Shown: one piece after another, positions 27,952-37,714 of the stretch
Position numbering within the stretch: position 1 is the first letter of the stretch
Layout: each line of letters begins with the position of its first letter
From: Anaerolineaceae bacterium
GTDB lineage: Bacteria > Chloroflexota > Anaerolineae > Anaerolineales > Anaerolineaceae
Direction: 5' to 3'
Assembly (NCBI GenBank): GCA_002702705.1
Contig: PABH01000053.1
Location: 204,081-268,080 of the forward strand
DNA length: 64,000 bases
Made by a program: the position numbers and the translations under genes
The notes under the pieces: generated by a model
The model's database searches: none
The model's input: only the letters and a program-made list of their open reading frames with translations
What the model was told of the DNA's origin: nothing

Positions 27952-29916
27952 TCACTCTCCCTGTTTAATCGGTAAAAACACGGAAAACACAGTTCCACCT
28001 GGAAAAGAATTAACCGTAATATTGCCGCGGTGTGCTGTAATTATTCGTTTACAAATTGCTAACCCAAGACCTGTACCACTTTTTTTTGTAGTAACAAATG
28101 GTTCAAAAACCTGTCCTCGTACTTCTTCTGGAATACCTGGACCACTGTCAATAATTTTCACTACAACCTGGGGATGGTTCTTAATTTCATAAGATTCTTC
28201 AATATGGACAGCCAGTGTCCCCCCTTTATTTGTCTCCATCGCTTCGATCGCATTGCTAATTAAATTAGTAAAAACCTGATCCAAAGATCGACTGTCGGCC
28301 ATAATCACAGGAATCTTTTCAGGTTTTTGAATAAATTCGGTAATACCATTCTTTAGGATTTTTTGTTTCAAACGACCAATTACCCTGTCCAACAAAAATC
28401 CCAAATTCGTCTCTTCAAACTGTGTGTTTAAAGGTTTTGAATAAGCTAAAACGGATTCCATCAAGGTAGTCAACCGATCACAATCTTGGAGCATTCGATA
28501 CGATATATCTTTGGTTTGTTCATCGTTTGCGTATTTTCTCGCTAAAAGCTGAACGCCCATGGAAATATTATTAATAGGATTACGAACATCATGAGCAAAA
28601 ACAGCTGTCACTTCACCTAATTTTGCATGTTTTTCCAATTGTTCTGCTCTGGCACGAACTTCTTCCAGTTCATTTAAGTCTTTTATAAAGATAATATAAG
28701 ACAAAACTTGTTCATTATGTAAAGTGGGAACAAATTTTGCATCAACAAAACAAGTATCTCCATTTCTCATATGAACATTAATTCTTCCGAATTGGTATTC
28801 GTCTTTAATATCTAACAAGGTTTTTTTTAAGACAGCCAAATGGTCAGGAGTAACAAAAATATTTTCTAACGGCTGACCGATAGCATCATTCTGCGTGTAA
28901 CCCAGCATCTGTTCTGCTTTGGGATTAATTGTAAGGATTTCAAGTTTTTCATTTATTAGAATCACGCCATCGAACGTATGATGAAGCATTTTTTCATATA
29001 CTGCTTCATGTCCCTTATGTTGGATAATTTGTCTTCTAAGTGTTGAAACCAAAATGAAATATTGAAAAAGAGTAGACAAATTTGATCGGAATATTTCTAG
29101 AATTTCTTGAAAACTTCTTCCTGGCGGATTAATTCTTTGAGCTATTACCAAAAATGCCGATGCAGTATTTCCTGGGCCCAATGCTGTTGAAACGAGGTAT
29201 GAAAACCCATTCGCTCTAGCAATTTTTTGCAATTCAGTTCGTACTGCCTGACCAGGCGTCCATAAATTTATGGGAGTATCAAGGATTATTTCACTTGAAT
29301 TTAACTTTTCAGGAAAAATTGATTCTTTTAAATTAATATATTTTTTTTCTAAGATAGGTTTTTCACTCTTTACTTGATAAACCATAACATATTCTGTCTC
29401 AAAAAAGCGGGAAATTAACCGGACAGCCTTGGTTAATGCAATTGATAAATTTTCCTCTTCAATTAAACGGATCAATTGTTGAGTTGTGTGAAAAACCTTA
29501 TCCTGCCAAATTTTTTGGTCTTCACGATAGACTTGCTCATGGGCTAAATATAAAACTACCAAATCACCTGATGAATCGATAATTTTTTTCTTTAAGTAGA
29601 CCCCTATACTTTTTTGTTTATGACCAATTAACTCAAAATAAAATGGTGCATCAACTGGAATCTCTTGTATCTGAGAAATATTTATTAGTGAATTTAAAGA
29701 TAAATTTAGTAATTCTTGTTGGGTATAAGCCGTTAATTTTGAAAACTCACTATTGCTTAGTAAGATTTTGTTTTGAGAAAGACTGGCTAAAATCGCTGGA
29801 AATTCGAGAATATTAATAATAGTACGATAAATTGATTCATCTAAATCTTGATTTTTCGTATTGAAAACGTTTTTTAACCAACTTGACCCAAAAGAGTTCA
29901 TCATCTTATGTTGCAT
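27952..29916 (-). CDS. Cytosolic PAS/GAF histidine kinase, NtrB-like
   Basis: The 654-residue protein has no membrane helix. The order of parts is: an N-terminal PAS-like domain (about 25-125), a GAF-like domain (about 140-300), a second PAS domain (about 310-425; GVILINEKLEILTIN), HisKA with phospho-acceptor His442 in FAHDVRNPINN, then HATPase with TNLISNAIEAM, DSGPGIP and GTGLGLAI. The HDVRNPINN form is typical of kinases paired with NtrC-type regulators, and such a regulator follows. The ATG at 29916 overlaps the rpoN end by 11 bases. Starts three or four codons later (MMNS) are equally possible. The signal sensed is intracellular and unknown. Confidence 0.88.
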   Translation of the reverse strand: MQHKMMNSFGSSWLKNVFNTKNQDLDESIYRTIINILEFPAILASLSQNKILLSNSEFSKLTAYTQQELLNLSLNSLINISQIQEIPVDAPFYFELIGHKQKSIGVYLKKKIIDSSGDLVVLYLAHEQVYREDQKIWQDKVFHTTQQLIRLIEEENLSIALTKAVRLISRFFETEYVMVYQVKSEKPILEKKYINLKESIFPEKLNSSEIILDTPINLWTPGQAVRTELQKIARANGFSYLVSTALGPGNTASAFLVIAQRINPPGRSFQEILEIFRSNLSTLFQYFILVSTLRRQIIQHKGHEAVYEKMLHHTFDGVILINEKLEILTINPKAEQMLGYTQNDAIGQPLENIFVTPDHLAVLKKTLLDIKDEYQFGRINVHMRNGDTCFVDAKFVPTLHNEQVLSYIIFIKDLNELEEVRARAEQLEKHAKLGEVTAVFAHDVRNPINNISMGVQLLARKYANDEQTKDISYRMLQDCDRLTTLMESVLAYSKPLNTQFEETNLGFLLDRVIGRLKQKILKNGITEFIQKPEKIPVIMADSRSLDQVFTNLISNAIEAMETNKGGTLAVHIEESYEIKNHPQVVVKIIDSGPGIPEEVRGQVFEPFVTTKKSGTGLGLAICKRIITAHRGNITVNSFPGGTVFSVFLPIKQGE

Positions 29917-31303
29917 GCCTTAAGTGAGCAGGTAGGATTCCTTCCATCGATCGATATTTGGCAACTGTTCTTCGAGCAACTTTAATGCCTCGTTCTTCCA
30001 GTTTTTTTCTAATCTCTGTATCACTAAGTGGTCTTTTCTCAGTTGAGATAATCTCTCGAAGAATAGAACGAGCTGACAAGCTTCGATCAAAAAATGCAGC
30101 CATCGGAACAATTTTTCGATTTGGTAACTCTACTATTTTACCTGAAACTGCTCTGGAAATAGTAGATTCATGCACACCTAATTCAATTGCCAAACTGGCT
30201 CTGGTAATGGGTTTTAAGTATTTTTCACCTTTCGATAAATATGATCTTTGAATGACAACCAGCTTTTCCAATAATCGCTGCATCGTATGATTACGTTGCT
30301 GTAAACATTTTACAAATAATGAAGCTCGATCCATATCACTTTGCATTGCGTCCTTTGATTCACCTTCGCTTTCCTTGAGCGCTTTTTTATACATGGCATT
30401 AATGCTTAAAGTACCCCCAATTGGCATAATAATTTCAACAATTAACTGGGCGGATGGATCATCATTCAAGAATTTTATAATAACATCAGGTTGGTGATAA
30501 ACCGATGTTTCGGGTGTACTTGGATTACGAACATTTCCCCAATGGGCTCTGGCAGGAAAAGGGTTTAAGTTTTCTCCAATGAAATTTGCAATTTTTTCAA
30601 CGCGTTGTTGCCCTATACCTATTCGTTTTGCAATTTCTCCGTACTGTCTCTTGCTCAATAAATCCATAAACTGATCAATGATTTCTTCAGAATATTCCGG
30701 AATGGCCTTATTCTCAGCGATCACCTTCAACTGCACCAATAATGCCTCTCGTGGATTTGCAGAACCGACTCCGATCGGATCAGCAAGCTGAATAATTTGC
30801 TGTACTTCTTCGACATCTCTTAGCGAAACATGAAAATATCTCGCCACCTCAAACAATGTCACACTCAGGAAACCATCTTCATCCAAATTCGATAATAAAT
30901 GTACTGCAATCAGTTGTTGCTTATGATCTAACTCAGGTGCAATTTGTTTAATCACGTATGTCGTCAAATTGTCAGTTGCTGCTGAAAGGGGTTCATCAGG
31001 GTACATATCATCAGAATACTCCCTGCTAGGGACAAAATCGTCTCTCGGAGAAACATACACTACTGGTTCTGTCACATCCATTGTTTTAGGTAACGAACAT
31101 ACCGGACAATTTCCATGTGCTGATAAAATCCGCTTACAATGGGGACAACGTCTTTCTTCAATCAATTCCAAAGCAGGATTAGACGCCAACTCGGATTCGA
31201 TTTGTTGTTTTAATTCAAACGCTGATAAACTTAAGAGCGTCATGGTTTGAGCCAAATGAGCCGTTGTAAGTGGTTTTTGAACTTGATAATGTAGTTGAAA
31301 CAT
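29906..31303 (-). CDS. rpoN: RNA polymerase sigma-54 factor with a zinc-ribbon-like insert
   Basis: The 465-residue protein has region I (glutamine/leucine-rich, 1-48), then Cys53, Cys56, Cys66 and Cys69 in CPHC-X9-CPVC spacing, an acidic stretch, the core-binding domain, the helix-turn-helix (LAIELGVHESTISRAVSG) and the RpoN box ARRTVAKYR. The CxxC pair between region I and the core-binding domain is not part of the classic E. coli layout. I start at ATG 31303 because GAGGA lies eight bases upstream, and because the longer frame would run back through a -24/-12 promoter. It heads an operon with the kinase and response regulator, probably under its own sigma-54 control. Confidence 0.92.
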   Translation of the reverse strand: MFQLHYQVQKPLTTAHLAQTMTLLSLSAFELKQQIESELASNPALELIEERRCPHCKRILSAHGNCPVCSLPKTMDVTEPVVYVSPRDDFVPSREYSDDMYPDEPLSAATDNLTTYVIKQIAPELDHKQQLIAVHLLSNLDEDGFLSVTLFEVARYFHVSLRDVEEVQQIIQLADPIGVGSANPREALLVQLKVIAENKAIPEYSEEIIDQFMDLLSKRQYGEIAKRIGIGQQRVEKIANFIGENLNPFPARAHWGNVRNPSTPETSVYHQPDVIIKFLNDDPSAQLIVEIIMPIGGTLSINAMYKKALKESEGESKDAMQSDMDRASLFVKCLQQRNHTMQRLLEKLVVIQRSYLSKGEKYLKPITRASLAIELGVHESTISRAVSGKIVELPNRKIVPMAAFFDRSLSARSILREIISTEKRPLSDTEIRKKLEERGIKVARRTVAKYRSMEGILPAHLRHAT

Positions 31304-31344
31304 GGGATTATCCTCATAAAAGTATATTGATCTTTTCACTATGT

Positions 31345-31360
31345 TGCAAGGTTTATGCCA
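31345..31360 (-). promoter_or_regulatory. rpoN: Sigma-54 (-24/-12) promoter of rpoN
   Basis: The minus strand reads TGGCATAAACCTTGCA, with GG and GC ten bases apart and TTGCA intact. The start would be about 31334, 30 bases before the rpoN ATG, implying autoregulation of the rpoN-kinase-regulator operon. Confidence 0.8.
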
Positions 31361-31388
31361 TGCCAATTTTTGAATATTATAGGATTCA

Positions 31389-32744
31389 ATGATGAATAAT
31401 CAAACAATCATTGTGGTCGGTGCCGGACTTGCAGGCAGTGAAGCGGCCTGGCAATTAGCCGAAAAAGGATTTCACGTCCAACTTTATGAAATGAGACCAA
31501 ATAAACAAACCGGAGCACACATTTCCGATAAATTTGGCGAATTGGTTTGCTCTAATTCCTTAGGTTCAAACATGCCAGATCGAGCTGCTGGTGTATTAAA
31601 ATCTGAATTACGGAAACTAAATTCATTATTAATGAAAATTGCTGATGAAACTGCACTCCCTGCCGGCGGTGCCTTAGCAGTTGATCGAGATCTATTCGCA
31701 GCTCGAATCACGGAACAATTATCCAATCATTCAAATATAGAAATCTTTCGAGAAGAAGTTACCAAAATCACTGAAAATCCAACGATTATCGCCAGTGGAC
31801 CACTTACATCGAACACCTTAAATAAGGCTATTTCTGAAATTTCCAATCAAGATCATCTATATTTTTATGATGCGATTGCTCCAATTGTATATGCGGATTC
31901 AATCGATATGTCAATCGCATTCAGTGCTTCAAGATATGAGAGAGGTTTGAAAGAAGAGGGCGATTATATCAACTGCCCTTTTACAAAGGAACAATACCTT
32001 GCCTTCATCCATGAATTAATTAATGCGGAAAGAATACAATTAAGACCTTTTGAGAGAGAGATTGAAGACGGAGTTGATGCAGGCCCGAAAAAATTTTTTG
32101 AAGGGTGTTTACCAGTAGAAGTTTTGGCTAATCGAAATATTCAGGCTTTAGCCTATGGGCCTTTACGCCCTGTTGGTTTATTTGATCCTCGATCGGATCA
32201 AAAGCCCTATGCTGTACTTCAATTACGACAGGATAATTTAGCAGGTGATTTATATAATATTGTTGGATTCCAAACGAACTTAACTTTTAAAGAACAAAAA
32301 AGGGTCTTTCGTTTAATTCCTGGCCTTAATAATGCGAGGTTTGCCCGCTATGGTCAAATGCACAGAAACACCTTCATTAATTCACCAGTTTTGTTAGAAC
32401 CTACATTAAAATTTAAAAATAAACCGCAACTTTTTTTTGCAGGACAAATTACCGGTGTAGAAGGTTACGTTGGAAATATTGCAACTGGACTAATAGCTGC
32501 TATTAATCTAGCCCGATTGATTAATGATGAACCTCTGCTTGAACTTCCACAAACCACCATGTTGGGTGCACTTTTACATTATATAACCCATGCTAATTCT
32601 CGAGATTTCCAACCAATGAAAGCCAATTTTGGTATTCTCCCACCTCTGGAGAAAAAAATCAGAAGTAAAAATGATCGATATGCGATGTATTCAAAAAGAG
32701 CAAACATCGATTTTGAAAATTTCACACAAATACATAGAATATAA
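31389..32744 (+). CDS. trmFO: tRNA (uracil-54-C5) methyltransferase, folate/FAD-dependent
   Basis: The 451-residue protein matches TrmFO, which makes ribothymidine at tRNA position 54 using methylenetetrahydrofolate and FADH2. The FAD-binding loop is [53 protein letters not shown] and [12 protein letters not shown] are family hallmarks. Two ATGs in tandem at 31389/31392 leave a one-codon ambiguity. It is divergent from rpoN and probably co-transcribed with the M28 peptidase, which starts four bases after the stop. Confidence 0.95.
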   Translation: MMNNQTIIVVGAGLAGSEAAWQLAEKGFHVQLYEMRPNKQTGAHISDKFGELVCSNSLGSNMPDRAAGVLKSELRKLNSLLMKIADETALPAGGALAVDRDLFAARITEQLSNHSNIEIFREEVTKITENPTIIASGPLTSNTLNKAISEISNQDHLYFYDAIAPIVYADSIDMSIAFSASRYERGLKEEGDYINCPFTKEQYLAFIHELINAERIQLRPFEREIEDGVDAGPKKFFEGCLPVEVLANRNIQALAYGPLRPVGLFDPRSDQKPYAVLQLRQDNLAGDLYNIVGFQTNLTFKEQKRVFRLIPGLNNARFARYGQMHRNTFINSPVLLEPTLKFKNKPQLFFAGQITGVEGYVGNIATGLIAAINLARLINDEPLLELPQTTMLGALLHYITHANSRDFQPMKANFGILPPLEKKIRSKNDRYAMYSKRANIDFENFTQIHRI

Positions 32745-32747
32745 AGT

Positions 32748-33635
32748 ATGAAAAAATCTTTTTATTTAATCCTACTTTCAAACTTCATCTTGATATTATC
32801 GTCCTGTAGCCGTCAGCAGACAATTCCGTTTGATGGACAATCAGCTTTTTCATTTGTAGAAAAACAAATGGAATTTGGGCAGCGTTCACCTGGGACTGAG
32901 GGACATGCAGCTGTTGTGGAATGGATTTCATCCACCCTGATAGATTATGAGTGGGAAGTCGAACTTCAACAAGTCACAATTCAGAATAAACCTATAAACA
33001 ATATCATAGCCAAACGGAAAACCACGGAGCAAAATAACCTGATAATTATCGGAGCACACTACGATACACGTTTTTTTGCTGATTATGATGAGTTTCCAGA
33101 AAACCATACTTTGCCAGTTCCAGGGGCAAATGATGGTGCTTCAGGTGTAGCGGTATTACTAGAACTTGCCAGAGTGCTTCCCAAAAATCTCGACAATGAT
33201 GTCAGTTTGGTCTTTTTTGATGCAGAAGATCAGGGAAATATCGAAGACTGGGATTGGATAATGGGATCAAGAGCATTTGTTGCCGAATTAGATAAAAAAC
33301 CTGATGCGGTTATTATTGTTGACATGATTGGCGATGCGGACCTCAATATTTATTATGAAAAAAACTCAGATCCCCAATTACAAAAAGAAATTTGGGATAT
33401 CGCATCATCACTGGGTTACCAGGATATTTTTATTCCGGAATTTAAATACAGTATTTTAGATGACCATACACCATTTTTAGAAAATGGAATTAAAGCGATA
33501 GACATCATCGATTTTGACTATCCCTATTGGCATACAACAAACGATACATTAGATAAAATATCAGCAGAAAGTCTTCACGCTGTAGGTGATACACTTTATC
33601 ATTGGTTAATCATGTCAGAAAACATTAGAAATTAA
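32748..33635 (+). CDS. M28-family metallopeptidase/glutaminyl cyclase-like lipoprotein
   Basis: The 295-residue protein begins with a lipoprotein signal ending in LSSC (Cys20), so it should be anchored outside the cytoplasmic membrane. The M28 zinc-binding pattern is present: His in IGAHYDTR, Asp in GANDGASG, Glu/Asp in FFDAEDQG, Asp in VDMIGD and a C-terminal His in PYWHTTND. The spacing, and GANDGASGVAVLLELAR in particular, resemble glutaminyl-peptide cyclotransferases as much as aminopeptidases. The reaction could therefore be N-terminal pyroglutamate formation or aminopeptidase cleavage. Confidence 0.8.
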   Translation: MKKSFYLILLSNFILILSSCSRQQTIPFDGQSAFSFVEKQMEFGQRSPGTEGHAAVVEWISSTLIDYEWEVELQQVTIQNKPINNIIAKRKTTEQNNLIIIGAHYDTRFFADYDEFPENHTLPVPGANDGASGVAVLLELARVLPKNLDNDVSLVFFDAEDQGNIEDWDWIMGSRAFVAELDKKPDAVIIVDMIGDADLNIYYEKNSDPQLQKEIWDIASSLGYQDIFIPEFKYSILDDHTPFLENGIKAIDIIDFDYPYWHTTNDTLDKISAESLHAVGDTLYHWLIMSENIRN

Positions 33636-33661
33636 TCAGATTTAAGATTAGACTACGATAA

Positions 33662-34885
33662 ATGAATCCTTCAGAAACAATTAAAACCATCAAAGAAATC
33701 TGGCTTAAGCGATTGATTAAACAATTTGCTAAAGGTGATCATTTAAAAAGTGATCTTACGGATCAATTTTTATTATATTTTAATCTTATGGAGCAATCTT
33801 TAGAAACCGGGGAGGCTGGCTGGTTTGATTCTTTAATGGATACCTGGTCAACTTCGTTAACCCAAAGTGATTTGGAAGGAAATGATAACTCATTAACCGA
33901 TTTTGTTAAACAAATTGTCTCTATCACTCATCAAGTATGTTTAGAACAACTAGATCCAGAAAGTGCCGTCATATTACTAACTGACCTTTTGCCAATCTCT
34001 TTGTATGTTCTCGAAAAAGCAGCCCATTATGAAACTGAAGCAAAAATTTCATATGTAACAAGACAGTTAGATCAAGTTAGGTTATCTTTAGAAAAGTTAG
34101 ATCGTAGTAAAAGTGGATTTATTGCTGTTGCAGCCCACGAACTTAAAACTCCTTTAACTCTGGTTGATGGATATACATCTATGTTATCCGATACAGTATG
34201 TTTTGACGAAAACAATCTTCAACACCGTGCATATATCAATGGTATCCAAAAGGGTACTAAAAGGCTGCGTGCAATAATCGATGATATGATCGATGTTAGC
34301 TTAATTGACAATAATTTAATGTCTCTTAATTTTCAACCATTTTGGATCAATCGCCTGATGGATGTATTATTAATTGAAATGAAACCGTCGATTGATGAAA
34401 GAAATATAACAATTAAAATTCAAGATTTTGAGGGATATAAAGAATTAAATTTCGGTGATCCTGAAAGAATATTACAAGTCTTAAGAAATTTGTTGATGAA
34501 TGCAATAAAGTACACTCCGGATGGCGGTGAAATTGAATTTTATGGACGAAAACTACCCGGATTTGTTGAAATTTGTGTTCACGATACGGGAATCGGAATA
34601 GATTCTGAAGATCAATCGCTGATTTTTGAAAAGTTTTCCAGAATCGGGAATGTATCTTTGCATTCTAGTGGTAAAACAAAATTCAAGGGTGGTGGTCCTG
34701 GATTGGGATTGCATATCGCAAAAGGAATTATTGAGGCCCACGGAGGAACAATTTGGGTTGAATCACCTGGATATGACGAAAATACTTGCCCGGGGTCCAC
34801 TTTTCATTTGCTCTTGCCTTCACGTGAAACTCCCCCGGATGATAAAACTGCTAAATTATTTGAAGATTTAAAAGCGAAAGGTTAG
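33662..34885 (+). CDS. Soluble sensor histidine kinase
   Basis: The 407-residue protein has an N-terminal helical region of about 145 residues without a recognised sensor domain. HisKA follows with His159 in VAAHELKTPLT, then HATPase with NLLMNAIKYTPDGG, DTGIGID, IFEKFSR and GPGLGLHIAKGI. There is no membrane segment and no adjacent regulator. It lies 26 bases after the M28 gene and four bases before the aminotransferase gene, so it is likely part of the same transcript. Confidence 0.85.
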   Translation: MNPSETIKTIKEIWLKRLIKQFAKGDHLKSDLTDQFLLYFNLMEQSLETGEAGWFDSLMDTWSTSLTQSDLEGNDNSLTDFVKQIVSITHQVCLEQLDPESAVILLTDLLPISLYVLEKAAHYETEAKISYVTRQLDQVRLSLEKLDRSKSGFIAVAAHELKTPLTLVDGYTSMLSDTVCFDENNLQHRAYINGIQKGTKRLRAIIDDMIDVSLIDNNLMSLNFQPFWINRLMDVLLIEMKPSIDERNITIKIQDFEGYKELNFGDPERILQVLRNLLMNAIKYTPDGGEIEFYGRKLPGFVEICVHDTGIGIDSEDQSLIFEKFSRIGNVSLHSSGKTKFKGGGPGLGLHIAKGIIEAHGGTIWVESPGYDENTCPGSTFHLLLPSRETPPDDKTAKLFEDLKAKG

Positions 34886-34889
34886 TGCC

Positions 34890-36077
34890 ATGACCGAGAA
34901 TAACATTGTAATCGAACCAGCACATCGAATTGCTGCATTCAAACCCTATTTTTTCGCTTCACTTGCTAAAAATATTAGTGAACTTAAAGAAAAAGGTATT
35001 GATGTAATTCGAATAGATATGGGCTCGCCAGATTTACCCCCCGAAGATTTCATCATAGATAAACTAGCTTCTGCTGCAAAAAATAAAAATGCTCATGGAT
35101 ATACTGCCAACGGAGGAACACCTGCATTCCGCCTGGCAATTTCAAATTATTACAAGAGACGATTCAATGTAATTCTTGATCCAGCAACCGAAACACTTGG
35201 TCTGATTGGTTCAAAAGAGGGCTTGTTTCATCTGGCTCAGGTATTAATAAATCCTGGTGATTTAGTAATCATTCCTGATCCAGGATATCCAGTCTATTCA
35301 GCCAGCACAAAAATTGCAGGTGGAGAAATTTACACATTACCTTTGCGCGCGGAAAACAAATTCCTACCCGATTTGAATGAAATTCCTGAAAATATTGCAA
35401 AAAGAGCAAAGCTGATTTGGATAAATTACCCTAACAATCCCACCGGAGCAACCGCGGATTTGTCTTTTTTTGAAACCATCGTTGATTTTGCTTTAAAACA
35501 TAACATTTTTATCGCCCATGATGCACCATACGTTGATATTTGTTTTAATGATTATATCGCTCCTAGTATTCTTCAGATACCAGAAGCAAAAAATATCTCG
35601 ATTGAATTTAATTCATTATCAAAAACCTATAATATGGCAGGGTGGCGACTAGGTATGGCTGTAGGTAATAAAGATGTGATAAAACTCATCCATACCTATA
35701 AGAGTCAATTAGATTCATCTCACTTTGGCCCAATTATGGAAGCCGGAATTGTGGCCATGGAAGGAGACCAAACATGGTTATCCAAACGCAATCAAGTTTA
35801 TGAAAAACGAAGGGATATTGTAGTTAAAGGATTAAGAGAAGTGGGTTTTGAACTTAACATCCCACCTGCTGCAATTTACGTGTGGGCAAAACTGCCTCAA
35901 CCCTTCACTGATAGTTACAAATTTTGTGCTGATTTATTAAACGAAACCGGTGTCAGCACCACCCCAGGTGATGTATATGGAAATTTTGGAAAAGGTTATA
36001 TCCGCATATCCTTGGGCACTGAAACCAGTAAAATTGAAGAAGCAATCAATAGATTAAGAACCTGGATAAAACAATAA
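34890..36077 (+). CDS. Class I PLP aminotransferase, LL-diaminopimelate aminotransferase-like
   Basis: The 395-residue fold-type I aminotransferase has its PLP lysine at Lys245 in NSLSKTYNMAGWR. Other signatures are IDMGSPDLPP near the N-terminus, GYTANGGTPAFR, IWINYPNNPTGA, and RISLGTE near the end. The sequence resembles DapL-type and alanine/aspartate aminotransferases of Chloroflexota and methanogens. Lysine or alanine metabolism is likely, but the substrate is not certain. It starts four bases after the kinase stop, and hflX follows 12 bases downstream. Confidence 0.85.
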   Translation: MTENNIVIEPAHRIAAFKPYFFASLAKNISELKEKGIDVIRIDMGSPDLPPEDFIIDKLASAAKNKNAHGYTANGGTPAFRLAISNYYKRRFNVILDPATETLGLIGSKEGLFHLAQVLINPGDLVIIPDPGYPVYSASTKIAGGEIYTLPLRAENKFLPDLNEIPENIAKRAKLIWINYPNNPTGATADLSFFETIVDFALKHNIFIAHDAPYVDICFNDYIAPSILQIPEAKNISIEFNSLSKTYNMAGWRLGMAVGNKDVIKLIHTYKSQLDSSHFGPIMEAGIVAMEGDQTWLSKRNQVYEKRRDIVVKGLREVGFELNIPPAAIYVWAKLPQPFTDSYKFCADLLNETGVSTTPGDVYGNFGKGYIRISLGTETSKIEEAINRLRTWIKQ

Positions 36078-36089
36078 TTAAGGAAAAAT

Positions 36090-37466
36090 ATGGCTAAAAA
36101 ATACCCAGAAGAAACCAGAATGTATAAAGAAAAAGCATTCTTGGTTGGTGTTAGCGTGTTTAATGATAAATCTTGGCTATCGATCGAAGACTCATTAGCT
36201 GAGTTAGAGCTTTTGGCTCAGACCGCCGGGTTAGATGTAGTCGGGGAAATTTCCCAGACTCTATCAAAACCGAATGCCCAAACATTTATTGGCTCTGGCA
36301 AAGTTGAGGAAGTTCAATTATTAGTCAATGAAACCAAGGCGGACGTACTCATTTTTGATAATGAACTAATTCCGCGACATCAACGTGAATTGGAAAAAAT
36401 ATTCGGAGAAAATGTTCGTGTTTTGGATCGAACCGCGTTAATCTTGGATATATTTGCCCAACATGCCAGCACGAGAGAAGGAATATTACAAGTCGAATTA
36501 GCTCAATATGAATACCGTTTACCTCGATTAACGAGAGCCTGGACCCATCTAGCCCGGCAAGCAGGGGGAGGAGGTGGTAGATCAGGTAGTGTTGGAGGCG
36601 TTGGTTTAAGAGGACCAGGTGAAACCCAATTGGAAGTTGACCGGCGTGAAATTAGAAAAAAAATTACTACCCTACGCACGGAATTAGAAAAAGTACGTGC
36701 TCATCGCAGCCGCCATCGAGAAAATCGGAAACGTTCACAAATTCCAACGGTTGCTCTTGTTGGATACACGAATGCAGGCAAATCTACATTATTAAATAAA
36801 TTAGCTAACTCAGAAGTGTTTGTTGCTAACCAACTCTTTGCAACGCTAGATCCAACAACGAGAAGAGTAGAGCTTCCAGAAGGGAACACTGCTTTATTTA
36901 CGGATACCGTTGGGTTTATTCAAAAATTACCAACCCAGTTGGTCGCTGCTTTTCGTGCAACATTGGAAGAAATAACAGAAGCAGATATCTTACTTCACGT
37001 GGTTGATATATCTCACCCAAATGCCTTGGCGCAATGGGAAAGTGTTAATGCAACATTGGAAGAGATTGGTGCAGAAGATTTACCGATAATCACTGTATTA
37101 AACAAAATAGATAAGATACAGGATCAGGAAATCATACGAGAGCTTAATAATGCTTTTTCAAATGCAGTATCAATTTCAGCACTATCAGGTGAAGGTATCC
37201 GCTCATTACTAAAAAAAATTGAGGAAGAACTTTATTTCAACTTAATTCCAATTACAGTGTTTTTGCCTTACAAACAAGGTAGATTGATTTCCGTTTTTCA
37301 TGAAACGGGAAAAATCGATGAATTAAAAAATCTTGCTGATGGTGTATACATTGATGGCAGCATCCCTGGACGTTTTTTTTCAGAATTTGAACCATTTTTT
37401 CACTCTTCTGAACCCAATGAGCTTTTAGAAACCACTGGAGATGATCTTGATGGAACAGATTTCTAA
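36090..37466 (+). CDS. hflX: Ribosome-associated GTPase HflX
   Basis: The 458-residue GTPase has the HflX N-terminal domain (GKVEEVQLLV, IFDNELIPRHQRELE, the glycine-rich GGGGGRSG loop, GPGETQLEVDRR) and a G domain with GYTNAGKST, DTVGFI and NKID. HflX splits stalled or stress-damaged ribosomes in other bacteria. AAGGAA precedes the ATG. Its 3' end overlaps the following small membrane gene. Confidence 0.95.
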   Translation: MAKKYPEETRMYKEKAFLVGVSVFNDKSWLSIEDSLAELELLAQTAGLDVVGEISQTLSKPNAQTFIGSGKVEEVQLLVNETKADVLIFDNELIPRHQRELEKIFGENVRVLDRTALILDIFAQHASTREGILQVELAQYEYRLPRLTRAWTHLARQAGGGGGRSGSVGGVGLRGPGETQLEVDRREIRKKITTLRTELEKVRAHRSRHRENRKRSQIPTVALVGYTNAGKSTLLNKLANSEVFVANQLFATLDPTTRRVELPEGNTALFTDTVGFIQKLPTQLVAAFRATLEEITEADILLHVVDISHPNALAQWESVNATLEEIGAEDLPIITVLNKIDKIQDQEIIRELNNAFSNAVSISALSGEGIRSLLKKIEEELYFNLIPITVFLPYKQGRLISVFHETGKIDELKNLADGVYIDGSIPGRFFSEFEPFFHSSEPNELLETTGDDLDGTDF

Positions 37467-37656
37467 GATTTTAGACAAAGCCTCAAATTTTTTTGCCCAT
37501 CGCAAAGGTCTTTTACCTTTAATAGGGATTTTACTCGTTTTGATTAACTTTATCATTCAATTTTTTGTACCGGGATGGATAGCCGAAAGTAATCTCTTTT
37601 TACACATCGGGGTGATAATCTCAATTATTGGAATGATGCTTGCGTGGGCGTTATAA
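37450..37656 (+). CDS. Small two-helix membrane protein downstream of hflX
   Basis: A 68-residue protein with two hydrophobic helices, about residues 20-40 and 47-66, separated by VPGWIAESN. I do not recognise a family. I start at ATG 37450, nine bases after GGAG; an ATG at 37441 abuts the GGAG. It overlaps the hflX end by 17 bases, so translation is probably coupled. A terminator follows 20 bases after its stop. Confidence 0.65.
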   Translation: MEQISKILDKASNFFAHRKGLLPLIGILLVLINFIIQFFVPGWIAESNLFLHIGVIISIIGMMLAWAL

Positions 37657-37675
37657 ATCCCCTCTTTAAAAAAAA

Positions 37676-37704
37676 AGTCCCCTATAAAAAGGGGACTGAT
37701 TTTT
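37676..37704. terminator. Terminator between the hflX operon and rpmF
   Basis: The 7-bp stem AGTCCCC/GGGGACT with an 8-base loop is followed by GATTTTTTT on the plus strand and by a T-run on the minus strand (the A-run at 37667-37675), so it can serve both convergent units. Confidence 0.85.
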
Positions 37705-37714
37705 TTACGAAAAA

